From Hippopus hippopus (lineage: Eukaryota; Mollusca; Bivalvia; Cardiida; Cardiidae), in NCBI GenBank assembly GCA_946811185.2, contig OX328099.1, forward strand, positions 71,304,714-71,368,713: a stretch of 64,000 nt of DNA, read 5' to 3'. Under the pieces are notes generated by a model that had not been told where the DNA came from, did not search any database, and saw only the letters and a program-made list of their open reading frames with translations. This document shows, piece by piece, positions 1-10,830 of the stretch. The position numbers and the translations under genes are program-made. Position 1 is the stretch's first letter; each line of letters begins with the position of its first letter.

Positions 1-50
1 AAACTGGCTGAAAATGAGTATCAGGGCCTCTTTAAGTTTTATGATAGAGT
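1..50. repeat. Sequence shared with 60862-60910
   Basis: AACTGGCTGAAAATGAGTAT then AGGG(C/T)CTCTTTAA is common to both places, so the window opens within a second copy of the element bordering the long inverted repeat. Confidence 0.65.
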
Positions 51-443
51 GTCATTTTTTTTTTTTTTCGCATTTATGTTGATAACAAATGCAGAGAGAA
101 GAGAAATCAAAATTTTAAATAATACATTCGGAAATTTAAATACAGTTCACAATGATTGTGACTTTTGGTTTGTTTATTTTGAATCTAATACAGCATCTTA
201 GATCAAATCATAGCGGTTACTGTACCTTCCAGTGTTTTCCTAGGTTACTCAAACAACATTCTGTCTAAACCATTGACTGCTAGCTCACATCCATCAAAGG
301 TGTGAAACGTGTTTAAATCGCCGGAAAGAAGTTCGCCCAGACGGGCTTTCAATCTCGTTACCCCAGGTCATGTCGCCTCTCATGTCTGATGTAAGTGATA
401 AAGAGGTAAATGGAAGGAAAGAATGCTGAGCGAGTTCTGGCCA

Positions 444-608
444 GGCCCGTATTCACGAACCATTCTTAAGAACGTTTTTTGTCTTATTCTCCAGAATTTT
501 CAGTGTATTTGAAAGTAACACCACTGAAGTTGTGTTATTTTCAAACTTTGAAAATCTTAGAGAATAATACTAAGAATATTCTCAAGAATGGTTGGTGAAT
601 ACGGGACC
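444..608. mobile_element. Foldback MITE (GGCCCGTATTCAC type), copy 1
   Basis: Starts GGCCCGTATTCACGAACCAT and ends with its complement (ATGGTTGGTGAATACGGGACC region). The inner arms (AAGAACG, TCTTATTCTC against AGAATAATACTAAGA) are also complementary. Copy 2 is at 21467-21664. Confidence 0.75.
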
Positions 609-1299
609 TGGTGTAAGTAAGCAAGAAAAACAGGGGTAATTCGCGTAATATGAACAGAGGATGAAATTAGCATTAAACTCTAACTACCTCCCCCCTCCCC
701 CCTCCCCCCCCCCCCCCCCCCCCCAAACACGGATTTGGATTTCTTGAATATTTGAATATACTTTTGATAAAAAACAAAGCTCGTCTTGGGTAATATTACT
801 TTAAGGTCACGTTTACTTTGTACATTTTGTAATAAATGTAAGCAAAAAGAGTAACCCTTTATAAACATAAAGACGGATCGATAAGTTTACATTTCACATT
901 AGACATTTGCATTGATATTACTAGTTTACGTAGAAACAAACGAGTACCAATTAGACTCCAAACTAAAGATCGTTTCTTAAAATTTTGAATGAAATATCGT
1001 TTGTGCATAATCATTTCAGCAATAAAAACTTGAATAGAAATTATATTTGTCATAACAAATATGGCTCCGCATGGATTGAAGACACCATCGTTTTCATTTC
1101 GGCGATTACAGCTGCTTGAAATGCATTTAATTCGTCAACGTATTGTTTGATTTGACAATTTTTAGAGTTTACGATTTCTTGTACCAATGATGTAATACGG
1201 ACTTAGAACAAGTATATCTTGTAACTTATCTGTCGGTACTTTTACGCCGACGTGGTGTCCCTTACATACATGCTACGAAATTAATTTACCTACATATTC
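609..1299. other. No gene seen
   Basis: AT-rich sequence with a poly-C tract; short frames only, none with coding character. Confidence 0.5.
690..724. repeat. Poly-C tract
   Basis: A C-rich run of about 35 bp interrupted by T. Another C-run (1465-1477) begins the 9.1 kb element, and a G-run lies at 15686-15701. Confidence 0.95.
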
Positions 1300-1464
1300 T
1301 CTTGACAAACATTTATTGCGCATTCTTCTATATGAAAAAAAGCTTTTGACAGTGTTTATAGGAACGGACTTTGGCCGTAAGCTTTCAAATATTGGCCACA
1401 GTATACGCATTTTTCGCGATATGTATTCCAAAGTTAAATCATGTATTAATACTAGTGAACTAAA
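1300..1464 (+). pseudogene. Non-LTR retrotransposon reverse transcriptase, 5' part (decayed)
   Basis: Conceptual translation with one frameshift reads CAFFYMKKAFDSVYRNGLWP, then SNIG and IRIFRDMYSKVKSCINTSE. This matches the palm of LINE reverse transcriptases, including the AFD catalytic-Asp region (motif A). It stops abruptly at a C-tract where the 9.1 kb element begins, and the next conserved segment resumes at 10612. No endonuclease domain is visible upstream. Confidence 0.7.
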
Positions 1465-2329
1465 CCCCCCCCCCCCCGTCAAAACGTCCCACAGTGAAAA
1501 CGTCCCACTGTCAAAACGTCCCACTTTTGGTTAAAACGTCCCCCTAATTTGGTTAAAACGTCCCACTGTTCCAAAAAAATGGTCAAAACGTCCCACTTCG
1601 AATTTTTTAGTTCTTATCAACAACTGATAAATGTTGTAGCGGTTGATAAATTAAATCAATTTTGGCATGAATTATAAGGAATACAATTATTTCTTAACAG
1701 GTTTTGTTGATTTTAATTCCAAGTGTGATAAATCGGGTACAGGTGCAAAGGAAAATTCGTTAGTTCGTCGGCATATAATGACGGAATGATGTCAATCAAC
1801 TAGTTTTGGAATTGTCCCTTTTTGCCGATAAAGTTGAATTTCGAACACAAGTTTATTCCTAACATTTAAATAATTATCACCATTCGTCCAGCCTTACCCG
1901 ATCTCGAAATTGTACAAGAGGGGTGTATGGGACTTTTAATTAGTATTGATCGTGTAGTTTATCAAGTATCTTTTTTTATTTTACAAATAATGATGAAAAC
2001 TCAGTAGTATATATTGTAAATGAAAAGAACAGACAAGACTATGCATTGAAAATAAGTTTGTTGAATTTTACAATTTGTGATATATTGCGTGAAGTTTATT
2101 CACAGATTGAGATGGAATATCTGTACGTTGTGTATAAGAAAGAAAACGCAGCATGTTCTCCAGTGTTTTTGCAATCGATGTGTACATGCAATATTATTAT
2201 ATTATTATTGCTTTGAGTAGGAAATTTGAGATAGACAGATTTTATTTATTGAATTATGCAGACGCTTTTGGCACCACACAGATTCATATTAACAAATTAA
2301 TGTGTCATCTCAGATAAAAATCACATGTA

Positions 2330-2532
2330 CTGACCCTTAACCTCACGATCCCTAGTTTTAATAACTATGGAAGAGACAGCCTTTGAAAACATTGAGAAAA
2401 ATCTGGTAACCAGCCTTTGCTTCTTTTTTCCCACATTGTTTCTACCATATCAAAGACAATGTAGTTGGTCGTGTATGTAGACCTACAAATGCTTTCAATT
2501 GCTTAATCCAAAATTTTGTCGTTTTGTAAAGA
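2330..2532. mobile_element. piggyBac-like MITE, decayed copy
   Basis: CCTTTGAAAACATTGAG, GTAACCAGCC, CCCACATTGTTTCTACCAT and CAAAATTTTGTCGTTTTGTA match the family in order. Confidence 0.6.
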
Positions 2533-2761
2533 GCTAGATCTAATAATCAAATGCCATACCACAAGGGGGGCGAAAAAATGATGGTAAATCAAAGTACTGA
2601 CAGTACTGAAAAAACAGCGAGCGGGCGATTAATTATTTAGTGACAGGTTTCAAGCGATAATGTATTCAGGAAAAGGCAAATATAAATTGCAACTACACAG
2701 CAAATTAAACTGCTTCCCTTGCTTAGTGGGCTGGGTAGCAGGGACCAATAATCGTTTGACC

Positions 2762-3050
2762 AGCCTGCATAGCTCAGTTGGTAGAGCGTAGAACCTGTGA
2801 ACAAGAGAGTGTGGATTCAGCCCTCCATGGCTGGCCATCTAAAATTACCAATAGTCTTTCAGATGAGTTGTTAAACCGAGGTCCCGTGTGACGGTGCTAT
2901 ACACCGAGCACGTTAAAGAACCAAGCAAAACTTAGGATGGGTTTCGTCCTGTATCTGCACTATCCCCCGTAACAATACTAACAGCCTTCAGGGGGTGTCT
3001 CCCATATGGGAAACCGGTGGCGACGATAAATAAACGCATATTCAATCATT
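2762..3050 (+). mobile_element. tRNA-derived SINE, family 1
   Basis: The head has a Pol III A box (TAGCTCAGTTGGTAGAGC) and a B-box-like GTGGATTCAGCCC, followed by a conserved body (CGAGGTCCCGTGTGACGGTG, CACGTTAAAGAACC, ATCTGCACTATCCCCCGTA). The tail ends TAAATAAACGC. The same body recurs at 3066-3331 and, inverted, at 23600-23875. Confidence 0.75.
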
Positions 3051-3065
3051 CAAGGCAAGCAAGAA

Positions 3066-3331
3066 ATGACCAGTCCCAGTCGAGTCCCTTGAGGGTGTAG
3101 GTCGATCCCCACGGCTGGCCATCTAAAATTACTAACAGTTTGGATGAAATGTTTAATCGAGGTCCCATGTGACGGTGCTATACATCGAGCACATAAAAGA
3201 ACCTGGCGTAACTTAAGATGGGTTTCGTCCTGTATCTGCACTGTCCCCCGTAAGAATACTAACAGCCCTCTGGGGCAGTCGCCCATATGGGCAACCGGTA
3301 GGGATGATAAATAAACGCAAATTCAATTAAT
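3066..3331 (+). mobile_element. SINE family 1, head-degraded copy
   Basis: Shares the body of the 2762 copy (GGCTGGCCATCTAAAATTAC, GAGGTCCCATGTGACGGTGC, TAAATAAACGCA) but the A-box half is missing or decayed. It is flanked on both sides by CAAGGCA(A/G)GCAAGA. Confidence 0.65.
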
Positions 3332-3345
3332 CAAGGCAGGCAAGA

Positions 3346-3663
3346 TGGGTGGACAGATAGTGCAGTGGTAAAACGCTGGACTATCAATCCTGAGGCCCGA
3401 GGTTCGATACCCGGCCAAACCAGGACATTTCTGAAACCTTGTGTTTCCCACCCAAATAGAGGTGAACTGGTTTGGAACCCACCGGTAGCCTCGCGTGTAA
3501 CGGAGCTTTACACCAGGCACGTTAAAGACCCGTGGAGGTCTATTCGAAGAAGAGCTAGGGGCTTGTGCCCGGATTTCCTTGTATCCGATTCTTTCTCTCT
3601 AATGGTCCATACCATATATGCCTAGAGCATGGGGGGACCTTAATCCTACAAAGCCATCATCAT
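3346..3663 (+). mobile_element. tRNA-derived SINE, family 2
   Basis: The head has AGTGCAGTGGTAAAACGCTGG and a B box (GAGGTTCGATACC). The body contains TTTCCCACCCAAATAGAGGT, GTAGCCTCGCGTGTAACGG and TTTCCTTGTATCCGATTCT. A second copy lies at 33629-33895. It is flanked by CAAGGCAGGCAAGA and CAAGGCAAGCAAGA. Confidence 0.7.
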
Positions 3664-3884
3664 CAAGGCAAGCAAGATAACTTTGATAATCTATACAGGT
3701 TCGGTGAACACTGACTCAGTACAGGTTCTATCCTGGCAAGGACATCCAGCATGTCACATTCAATTGCCTACTGTAGTGTGTATCAAAGATCAATTATTTA
3801 CTAAGGGAGAGAGAATGGTAAACTGGATGATCAACAACATTCTAATTCTAAATATTATGAAATATAAAACTTAATCTTCAACTC

Positions 3885-4097
3885 TTACCACACAACCCAT
3901 ACTTTTAACTACACCGAGAGATGGCTTTGTGAAGCATTGTTAGAATAAGAGAGAATGCTGGTAAACAGCATTTTCTCCTCACACAAAGTTTTCTGCCCTG
4001 TCACTCACAAATGGCACCATTTGAGCCAAATTTAATTTGTTGTCTGTAAAACTTTTAATTTGGACAAGTCCAAAATTTTGTTAGTTGGTAAAAGGTT
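3885..4097. mobile_element. piggyBac-like MITE, decayed copy
   Basis: CTCTTACCACACAACCC, GAATGCTGGTAAACAGCATT, AATTTGGACAAGTCCAAAAT and TTGGTAAAAGGTTA match the family in order. Confidence 0.65.
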
Positions 4098-4861
4098 ATA
4101 ATACATACAGTACTTGCTATATGAGCCATGCTCTGTCGAAAGGGGACTGAATGCATCTGCAAAAAGTATCACAGCTCAGCTGGCGTATGCTGAGCTGGGC
4201 TGAAACTTTTTATCTTTGGTCAATACTCTATCAGAAGACCAGAATACCTCAGAATTCAGCTGTTTGTTATAATCCATTATAATTTGATGAATTGCTTGGT
4301 AAAGTGTGTCATGTAGATGCAATTAACTACTTTTTACCAGAGCATCCATCATATCAATCTCCTGCGCATGTCATATTCTTCGAAGATTCGACGTGTTTGC
4401 CATGACGCATCACCCATCTCATTTACAAGGTACAAAGGAAAAGTAGGGCTTATATTGAAGCTATTACCCAAGCCTGTAGGGGCTGTTGTAATAAATGGCC
4501 TGTGCATAGGTTACATGCTAGCTGATCATAGCTGAATAAATAGCACTAGTAAACGTTTATTTTATTCTGAAATTCAAAGTTACGGTTGTCATTTGAAAAG
4601 CAGTCCCGTTCTGTTCCCAGAATGTCAAATCAGATAGATGTGTATTTTAAGAATGCCATCTAGCAGACGATAATGTAATATCAATTTCGAAGCAAGGAAG
4701 GCAAGAGTTTGTAGACAAATAAGTAAGTCACTGATTATTTCTGGTAACTTTCAATTAATTTCTTTAATTTTCCAGCGTCAAATTCACAGAGTTCCATATA
4801 GAGGCATTTGCAGGCAATAAATTAAATGTGATTCAATTGATTGAATTAAGTTTTTTTGGGG

Positions 4862-4952
4862 GGTTACCAGCATTTTCTCCTTTTCTCATATTGTTTTCAG
4901 AAGGATTCTTTCTTACGGTCATAAAAATTTAGGATTGTGTGATAAAAGGTTC
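4862..4952. mobile_element. piggyBac-like MITE, half copy
   Basis: GTTACCAGCATTTTCTCCTT followed by GATTGTGTGATAAAAGG; the other half is absent. Confidence 0.55.
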
Positions 4953-5879
4953 GGTGTTTACACTGATGTTGAATATTAAAGAGTTAAGCTTGTATTAAAT
5001 GATTGCACTTTTCCTTCATTTTCAAAAAAGTAAGAGGAAATCAGTATCCTTTTCCAACAATGTTTTCTAGATTCATGTATTGACAACAAAGCTCAAAACT
5101 TAAATGAGGATTCATTTGATTTTTTGTCCGAAAATGAATCTGCAAAGACATGTCTAGAATAAGAAGTCTGATAAATAATGTAGTTAAAAATGAAAATATT
5201 ATCCATAGCAGCCTTGGTATCCAGATCAAAAGAATTTGGTCCTTTGCTGTATTACCTCAATGTGGTGTTTTTGTTCTGTTTGCTGCGACAGTTCGAATTG
5301 ATTGGCAAGAAAATCCATGAAATGGATATCTGTCTCTCTTTCAGAGGTTGATAAGGGATGCAGTCAAAACAAATAAAAATAACTTACACCAGCTTGATCT
5401 CATGGGGCATGGCTAACCTTTGACATCAGTCGTCTAGTTTACTTTTAATTTAATGGCCACAAGCCAGTCCGGAATTGTTTGTAGTAAATCTAAGCACACA
5501 CAATACTTTATCAATCCTTTGCTTTATGGAATACGGCTACTCAATGATTTCCATATTACCAATTAACTGTCAATCTAAAATGTGATGTGCTAAAACATAG
5601 CTCTGCCCTGCCAGGTCAAATTTTACAGCCTACACTTTTATTAAGATATGGTAATTTTTTATGATTAAAAAAAGGTCCCCAAATTCCACTGTTAGTCACC
5701 ATATAAAATGTTGTTTATTCTGTACTAAAGTTTAGTTGCAAGTCGTCAACCCTTATCAAATGATAAACTGATACCAAAGTCGAGAGAAATATTATTGGCA
5801 GTGTTGTTTTAACTAATTTGTACACTTCTGAAAGTAAGTCACACCCACTTTGAAAGTAGAAATTTCACCTACATGTTTT
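4953..5879. other. No gene seen
   Basis: AT-rich sequence inside the 9.1 kb element; only short frames without recognisable motifs. Confidence 0.5.
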
Positions 5880-6107
5880 TTTCTCTCTTTACTGTCCATG
5901 ACATGAATGTAGACTTGCCCAGATTGAAAGCATTTGCAGTCGACAATTTGCACTTGGCACAAGTGGTGAAATTTGCCTTTGATAAGGTATAAAACAATGT
6001 GGAAAAAGGAGTAAAGGCTGGTTACTGGCATTTTCTCCTACTACAATTTTTTTTAAAAGGTTATGTTCATTGGGTCATTAAAACTCAGGGTTGTGTATTA
6101 ATTCTTT
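5880..6107. mobile_element. piggyBac-like MITE copy
   Basis: TAGACTTGCCCAGATTGAAA, GCATTTGCAGTCGACAATTT, GGCTGGTTACTGGCATTTTC and CAGGGTTGTGTATTAATTC match the family. Confidence 0.6.
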
Positions 6108-6279
6108 AAACATATATGATAAAAAAAAAAACATGTTCATAGTCTATTTATAATGGTGACTAAAATTTTTCAAATATAATTGTGATATGTTTTATCAATA
6201 GTTCTAGCCATTTATGAAATTAAGGCACATATCTGCCCAGGGATCTTATATCCCTGATCTGCCATAAAGCAACATTTAG

Positions 6280-7276
6280 AAGACAAGTCGCCCCAAACTA
6301 GAGACAACTCGCCCCATACTGAAGACAAGTCACCCCAATTTTATGAAAACATGGAACAGTTCACAGTTCTAACTCAAAGATTCTTGCCCAACTTAAGGAA
6401 ATGTACAAAATATACCAGAATTCACATCCCGTACATGAAAATTTGGTTTGAAACAATTATAAACTCATGAAAATAACAACCTACATGTAACTGACACTAA
6501 TCTGTTTCAAAATGGACAATTAAATATACAAAAAAGTAATTTTTTTGCGAGTAGGAGGCCTAATTAAAACGGTTTGTCGTCAAACGTATCTACCAGACAA
6601 AAGCAATCATGAACGACTTATCATCAAACGAATTACTGGTCTGTCTACCTATCAATTATTGTATTACTGATTGAAAAGAAAGGTACATTGACAACATGGT
6701 AGGATGTTCTTTCCTCGCGCTGAATATGTCTAAGATATCAACTGATCTAATTAGCATTATCTTAGCTAATTTAAATATTCATTGGTGCAAACGACAGAAT
6801 ATAATCTTCAGTCACTAGAACAAAAGCAGCCAATCATGTGACTAGCTTTGAAATTCAGTATTTTCTTGAACAGTTTTGGCCTACATGTAGTTATTACATT
6901 ATGAATCATTCATCATTCGTAATTTTATTCACACAATCATTTGAAACAGACTTACTTACGAAAATTATGCAGCATCAAACCTTTTTAAGTCAGTGGGGAT
7001 GAGAAATCCCTTGTATTATTCCCCTTTTCCCACTTTTATTCATAGGGTCAGTTTTGAAATAGTAAGGAACCATGAATATTCATGATTATGTGAGCTGTGG
7101 CCATTTGATATAGAATTTATCACCACACATTTGAAAATAAAAACTGAATAAAAGTCATAACAGTTGTAGACTTCTATCTTGTTTACCAATAGAAGTAAAA
7201 GTGGGGCGAGTTGTCTAAGAATTTGGGGCGAGTTGTCTTCTGAAGGTGGGGCGAGTTGTCTTGGGGCGAGTTGTCC
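6280..7276. mobile_element. ~1.0 kb element with inverted ends made of iterated ACAACTCGCCCCA motifs
   Basis: The left end carries three forward motifs (ACAAGTCGCCCCA, ACAACTCGCCCCA, ACAAGTCACCCCA) spaced 20-24 bp. The right end (7201-7276) carries four reverse-complement motifs (TGGGGCGAGTTGTC). The interior is AT-rich without a credible coding region. The architecture resembles the 9.1 kb element that encloses it, with an unrelated motif. Confidence 0.6.
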
Positions 7277-7579
7277 TGCACCCTTAACAAATGAGAACTT
7301 GGTAAGAATATATCCATAAAATCTTAAAAAAAAAAATAGTGTCAAATTTGTACCTTGTATCGAATCCCGCCCACGTGCACGAACCATCGTTGAAAAATTC
7401 GACAAATGAACTCGTATCATTGACTGGAAACACTAAAACGGTTGTTCAGTTAAAATTTCGATGGCAGTGGCGTTTAAACAATAGGCCTAAAAATACCGGT
7501 ATATACCGGGTGCTGCGAGCAATTACTTTCCCCCTAGAGTCTGTCAGTCACATATCGCTCTAGGGTTTACTAAATTTGA

Positions 7580-7645
7580 TTATTTTTCACTCCTTTACAC
7601 TATCGTGAAAATATTTTTTATTCCTTTACACTATCGTGAAAAAAT
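7580..7645 (+). repeat. Short tandem duplication (~33 bp unit)
   Basis: CTCCTTTACACTATCGTGAA and TTCCTTTACACTATCGTGAA follow each other with shared flanking T-rich sequence. Confidence 0.8.
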
Positions 7646-8252
7646 TAACAGAGTTATCGAACAATGTACAACACGCAAAAAGGAATATGACGGATGACTA
7701 GCCCACTAGATCAAAGCACTTTGGTATCAATTGATCAATTCTTGTAAGTCGTATCTTTTAAAGATAAGAGTTATTGTTTATCTCCTAAAATTTACATTTT
7801 GGATATTTCAAATTCAATACCCTGTCGTAAATCGAACTTAACTTTTAAATGGTTTTCATAAGATCTTTTATGCCTAGGCTAGCTTACAAATCCTAAATTC
7901 GAAGAAAAAAGGTTTGAGGGATCGGAATCTGTTTCACTGTACTTCGATAATAATTGTACACATTACAGGGAGATTACTCTGGGAGCTGTTTCCGTAGGAT
8001 TCGAAGGTCATGTGGGTCAAGATTTTTGCTATTGATCATGTTTTATAGAAACAATTTGTCGCATAATGGATGAATTGAGGAGAAAGATTGTATCAAAATA
8101 CCTCATAAGGTGTCATGATCATTAAACAAAGGTAACACACACTGAGTAAAATTGGATTTGAAAAACTGAGGTGGACAGTGAATTTCTGTCGCCAGGAGGT
8201 GCTTATCAAAAGGCGCATCGAAAAAAATCCAAACAGTTCAAAACCAATATTA

Positions 8253-8284
8253 TTAAAACAGCGATTACGTAATCGCTGTTTTAA
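8253..8284. repeat. Perfect 32 bp palindrome
   Basis: TTAAAACAGCGATTAC followed without a spacer by its exact reverse complement GTAATCGCTGTTTTAA. Confidence 0.95.
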
Positions 8285-8610
8285 AAAGCACGAAGTTTTT
8301 AGTTGCAGTAACTATCGTATACATTTTCCTTGCACTAGGCAAATTTTAGATTTGCTGCAGTATTGATCGAACGGTCAATTAACTTTTTCAGAAGTAACTC
8401 TTTCGGTCAGCCATATTACTATAAAGTGTTACAAATTTCGTTTTAATGCCTAACCCTTTACCTAGCCTGGGTTACAGTTCGATTTTTTTTTTCTTGTCCC
8501 CTTCTTATATTCGAACTCTTTTTTTTTTGGTTAGAAAAAACGCCCATTTTTGACAAAGTAATATCAGAATATGAAAAAGGAAAAAATGATCAAACTGAAC
8601 CCAGGTTACC

Positions 8611-8700
8611 CTTTACCAAACGATCCCATGTTTTAACGACACTGATGAAATGGACTTTTGAGACCATTGAGTGAGAATTAGGAAAAGCAGGTAACAAACG
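8611..8700. mobile_element. piggyBac-like MITE, 5' fragment
   Basis: CCTTTACCAAACGATCCCAT, TTTTAACGACACTGATGAAA and GAAAAGCAGGTAAC match the left half of the family. Confidence 0.5.
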
Positions 8701-9109
8701 ATCTCCCTCTCCTGTCATGCTTTCTTAGACCACATTCACCATTAGAGCAAAGCCATGGTAAATTTGTTTGCAGAGCTCTGCTTTGTATTTATGTCCGATT
8801 AACCCATTTAGGTACAAGTACATGGTCAACTAATGCTTCTTTTAATGGCAGTCTCTCAAATCATTGCTGGAAAAGGGGCTGTAGCCTTTGATAAGTAATT
8901 GCTGCCTTCTGTGTGTTTTTTCAAATAGTTTATTTCCTTCATAATCAACAAGTCCTTGTGTAATTTTAATAAACTAATATCTGAACAAGTGCTAGTTTAC
9001 GACCACATTTATACGACCGAAATACGATTTTTTCTGTCTGTGTGTGAATTCGGGTGGGGTATCTTTTTTACCAGAATACGAAATGTAAGACTAGTCCATT
9101 TTGGAAACA

Positions 9110-9205
9110 CTTGTGGACGAAAAATCAAACCTCGGGGGGTATTGTCATGGGAAAGTGCACTGGCTGAATTGTCAAAATAGTGTTAAACATGGCGTTAAAC
9201 GACAT
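9110..9205 (+). mobile_element. SINE family 3, 3' fragment (weak)
   Basis: GGGAAAGTGCACTGGCTG followed by AAATAGTGTTAAACATGGCG resembles the 3' part of the 25738 SINE. It is short and decayed. Confidence 0.35.
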
Positions 9206-10611
9206 ACTTTTTTGATTAAATTTCAATGGCGGGTAGTGTGGGTTGAGATCGGCATGTTATGGTGTGGAGTCGAAGTTTAATGAACACTTACGGCAAGACA
9301 TTTTGTATGGTTTATCGTATATATGCTATATGTTATAGACATGTTGGTGAGAGAGAGTTCTCTTGGCTTTGTTTCATCTCCTTTTTCACCGGAATGTGTT
9401 CTATACTTTCTTACTCGGATCCCATTATCTGTCCAGCCACATTGTATTTATCATCTGCATGTGTTTTTTACCCTTTACCAACCCTACTTTTATCACACAC
9501 TACTTTTACACTCTAACAATCTCAATTTAACTAAACCTAAGATAGTTTTAAACATATTGGCACCGGAGATATTGCCAGATACCTATTCGTTCTCCATTTC
9601 CCGCAGTTTCCTATCTTTTCAAAAGCGAATTTGACTTACAGAACAGAACTGTGTTTTAAAATGTCTTTAATCGTGGAAGAGTCCATTTTTTGTGTTACTG
9701 TGATGGGTTTTGTCTAGGACTTCAATACAGGGGAAAAAAAAAAAGACGAAAAAATTAATACAATTCCACTAACATACGTGTTTTTACGGCAAACAAAAGA
9801 GCAGAGATTAAAACATTTTTGTAAAACACACTGGTCGGTGACTCTTAAACAGTGATTGCTCTTTACATTATTTGCCCCCAACAGAAAAACATAAAGGTTC
9901 TCGCGAAACACTATTGGAAAAGATTAAAATGCTGATTACTAGCTTTGTCGTTTTCTTACAGTGTTATGACAACGTTTCGTTCTCTTGGTCGTTAAGACTT
10001 TGAATTGTTTAGATAAGGAAACTTGCACACAAATAAATCAGAACGCTGTAGACAGGGAGGCGTTAAATAGCCAATCTAGGAGGCGTTTGAGCGTGTCGAA
10101 TAAACATTCATGTAGGGAGATAATATGGGCCTTAACCCTTAGCCTAAATTATATAAAATCTTGATTCTGCTTAGCCTACATTAAACAACCTTGATTGTAA
10201 TTAGCTAAAATCGTAAAAAAAGGATCCATACGCACATGAGGGTAGTCTGGTATTGAAGTACACAGCGACGGTATCAAATAATGATTTAAGTCGTATTAAT
10301 TAAGCTGAATGTCATAAAAAATTATCGAAAATTAATGTTGGGCCTCTTAAAAACTATAAGTTCAGCAGGATATGGGTTAAAATTCAATGACTTGTACCAA
10401 TAACTGACAACATCATAATGTTAAACATCAAATGTGAACGTTTTCTGAAATAATCAAACAAGAACAAAATAATAACTTTAATAAAATACACGGGGGCGTT
10501 TAAAAGGGACGTTTTAGGGGGACGTTTTAACCAATTTGGAATGGAAATGGGGACGTTTTAACCAAAAGTGGGACGTTTTGACTGTGGGACGTTTTAACCG
10601 GATACCATAAT

Positions 10612-10830
10612 AGTCACTCTTTCACAGACTTCTTCGAAAGCCCTGTCGGGCTATTGCAAGGGGAGAAAACCTCTCCTACCTTATGTTTCTTATTCATAGA
10701 GGACCTAGAACTTTACCTTCATACCAGCCCTTCTTGCAGTTTGGATATCAATGAATTAAGGTTAATCTTATTTTCATTTGCAGACGGTATGGTCATATTT
10801 GGAAATAAGATAAAAAGTCCTTTGAACATA
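10612..10830 (+). pseudogene. Non-LTR reverse transcriptase, middle part (decayed)
   Basis: Reads FTDFFESPVGLLQGEKTSPT, then LFIEDLELYL and LLFADD-like FADGMVIFGNKI. These are RT motif B (G-LQG--SP) and motif C, where the catalytic FADD is degraded to FADG. It continues the 1300-1464 segment directly and is cut off after NKIKSPLN by the antisense LINE at about 10831. Confidence 0.75.

Larger units (their letters stand above)
7646..10490. other. Interior of the 9.1 kb element, no transposase seen
   Basis: Contains the 32 bp palindrome (8253), a MITE fragment and a SINE tail. The longest frames (9259-9516, 9323-9634) overlap each other in different frames and have no recognisable domain. Confidence 0.45.
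1465..10600. mobile_element. ~9.1 kb element with inverted ends made of iterated AAAACGTCCCAC motifs
   Basis: The left end (1478-1600) contains about six copies of (G)TCAAAACGTCCCAC or GGTTAAAACGTCCC. The right end (about 10495-10598) contains the same motifs in reverse complement in similar order, including GTCAAAACGTCCCACTTTTG on both sides. The two ends interrupt one reverse-transcriptase frame, so the whole span behaves as an insertion. No transposase was identified inside; the interior is filled with SINEs, MITEs and a second iterated-end element. Target duplication is unclear (TACTAGTGAACT against TAATAGTCACTC is only a weak match). Confidence 0.6.

Noticed and set aside
3365..3625. 86-codon frame across a SINE
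   Set aside because: It lies entirely within SINE family 2, and the other copy at 33629 does not keep it open.
9259..9634. Overlapping 85- and 103-codon frames in the 9.1 kb element, considered as transposase remnants
   Set aside because: No catalytic motif, zinc finger or other domain is visible and the two frames overlap; more likely chance openness.
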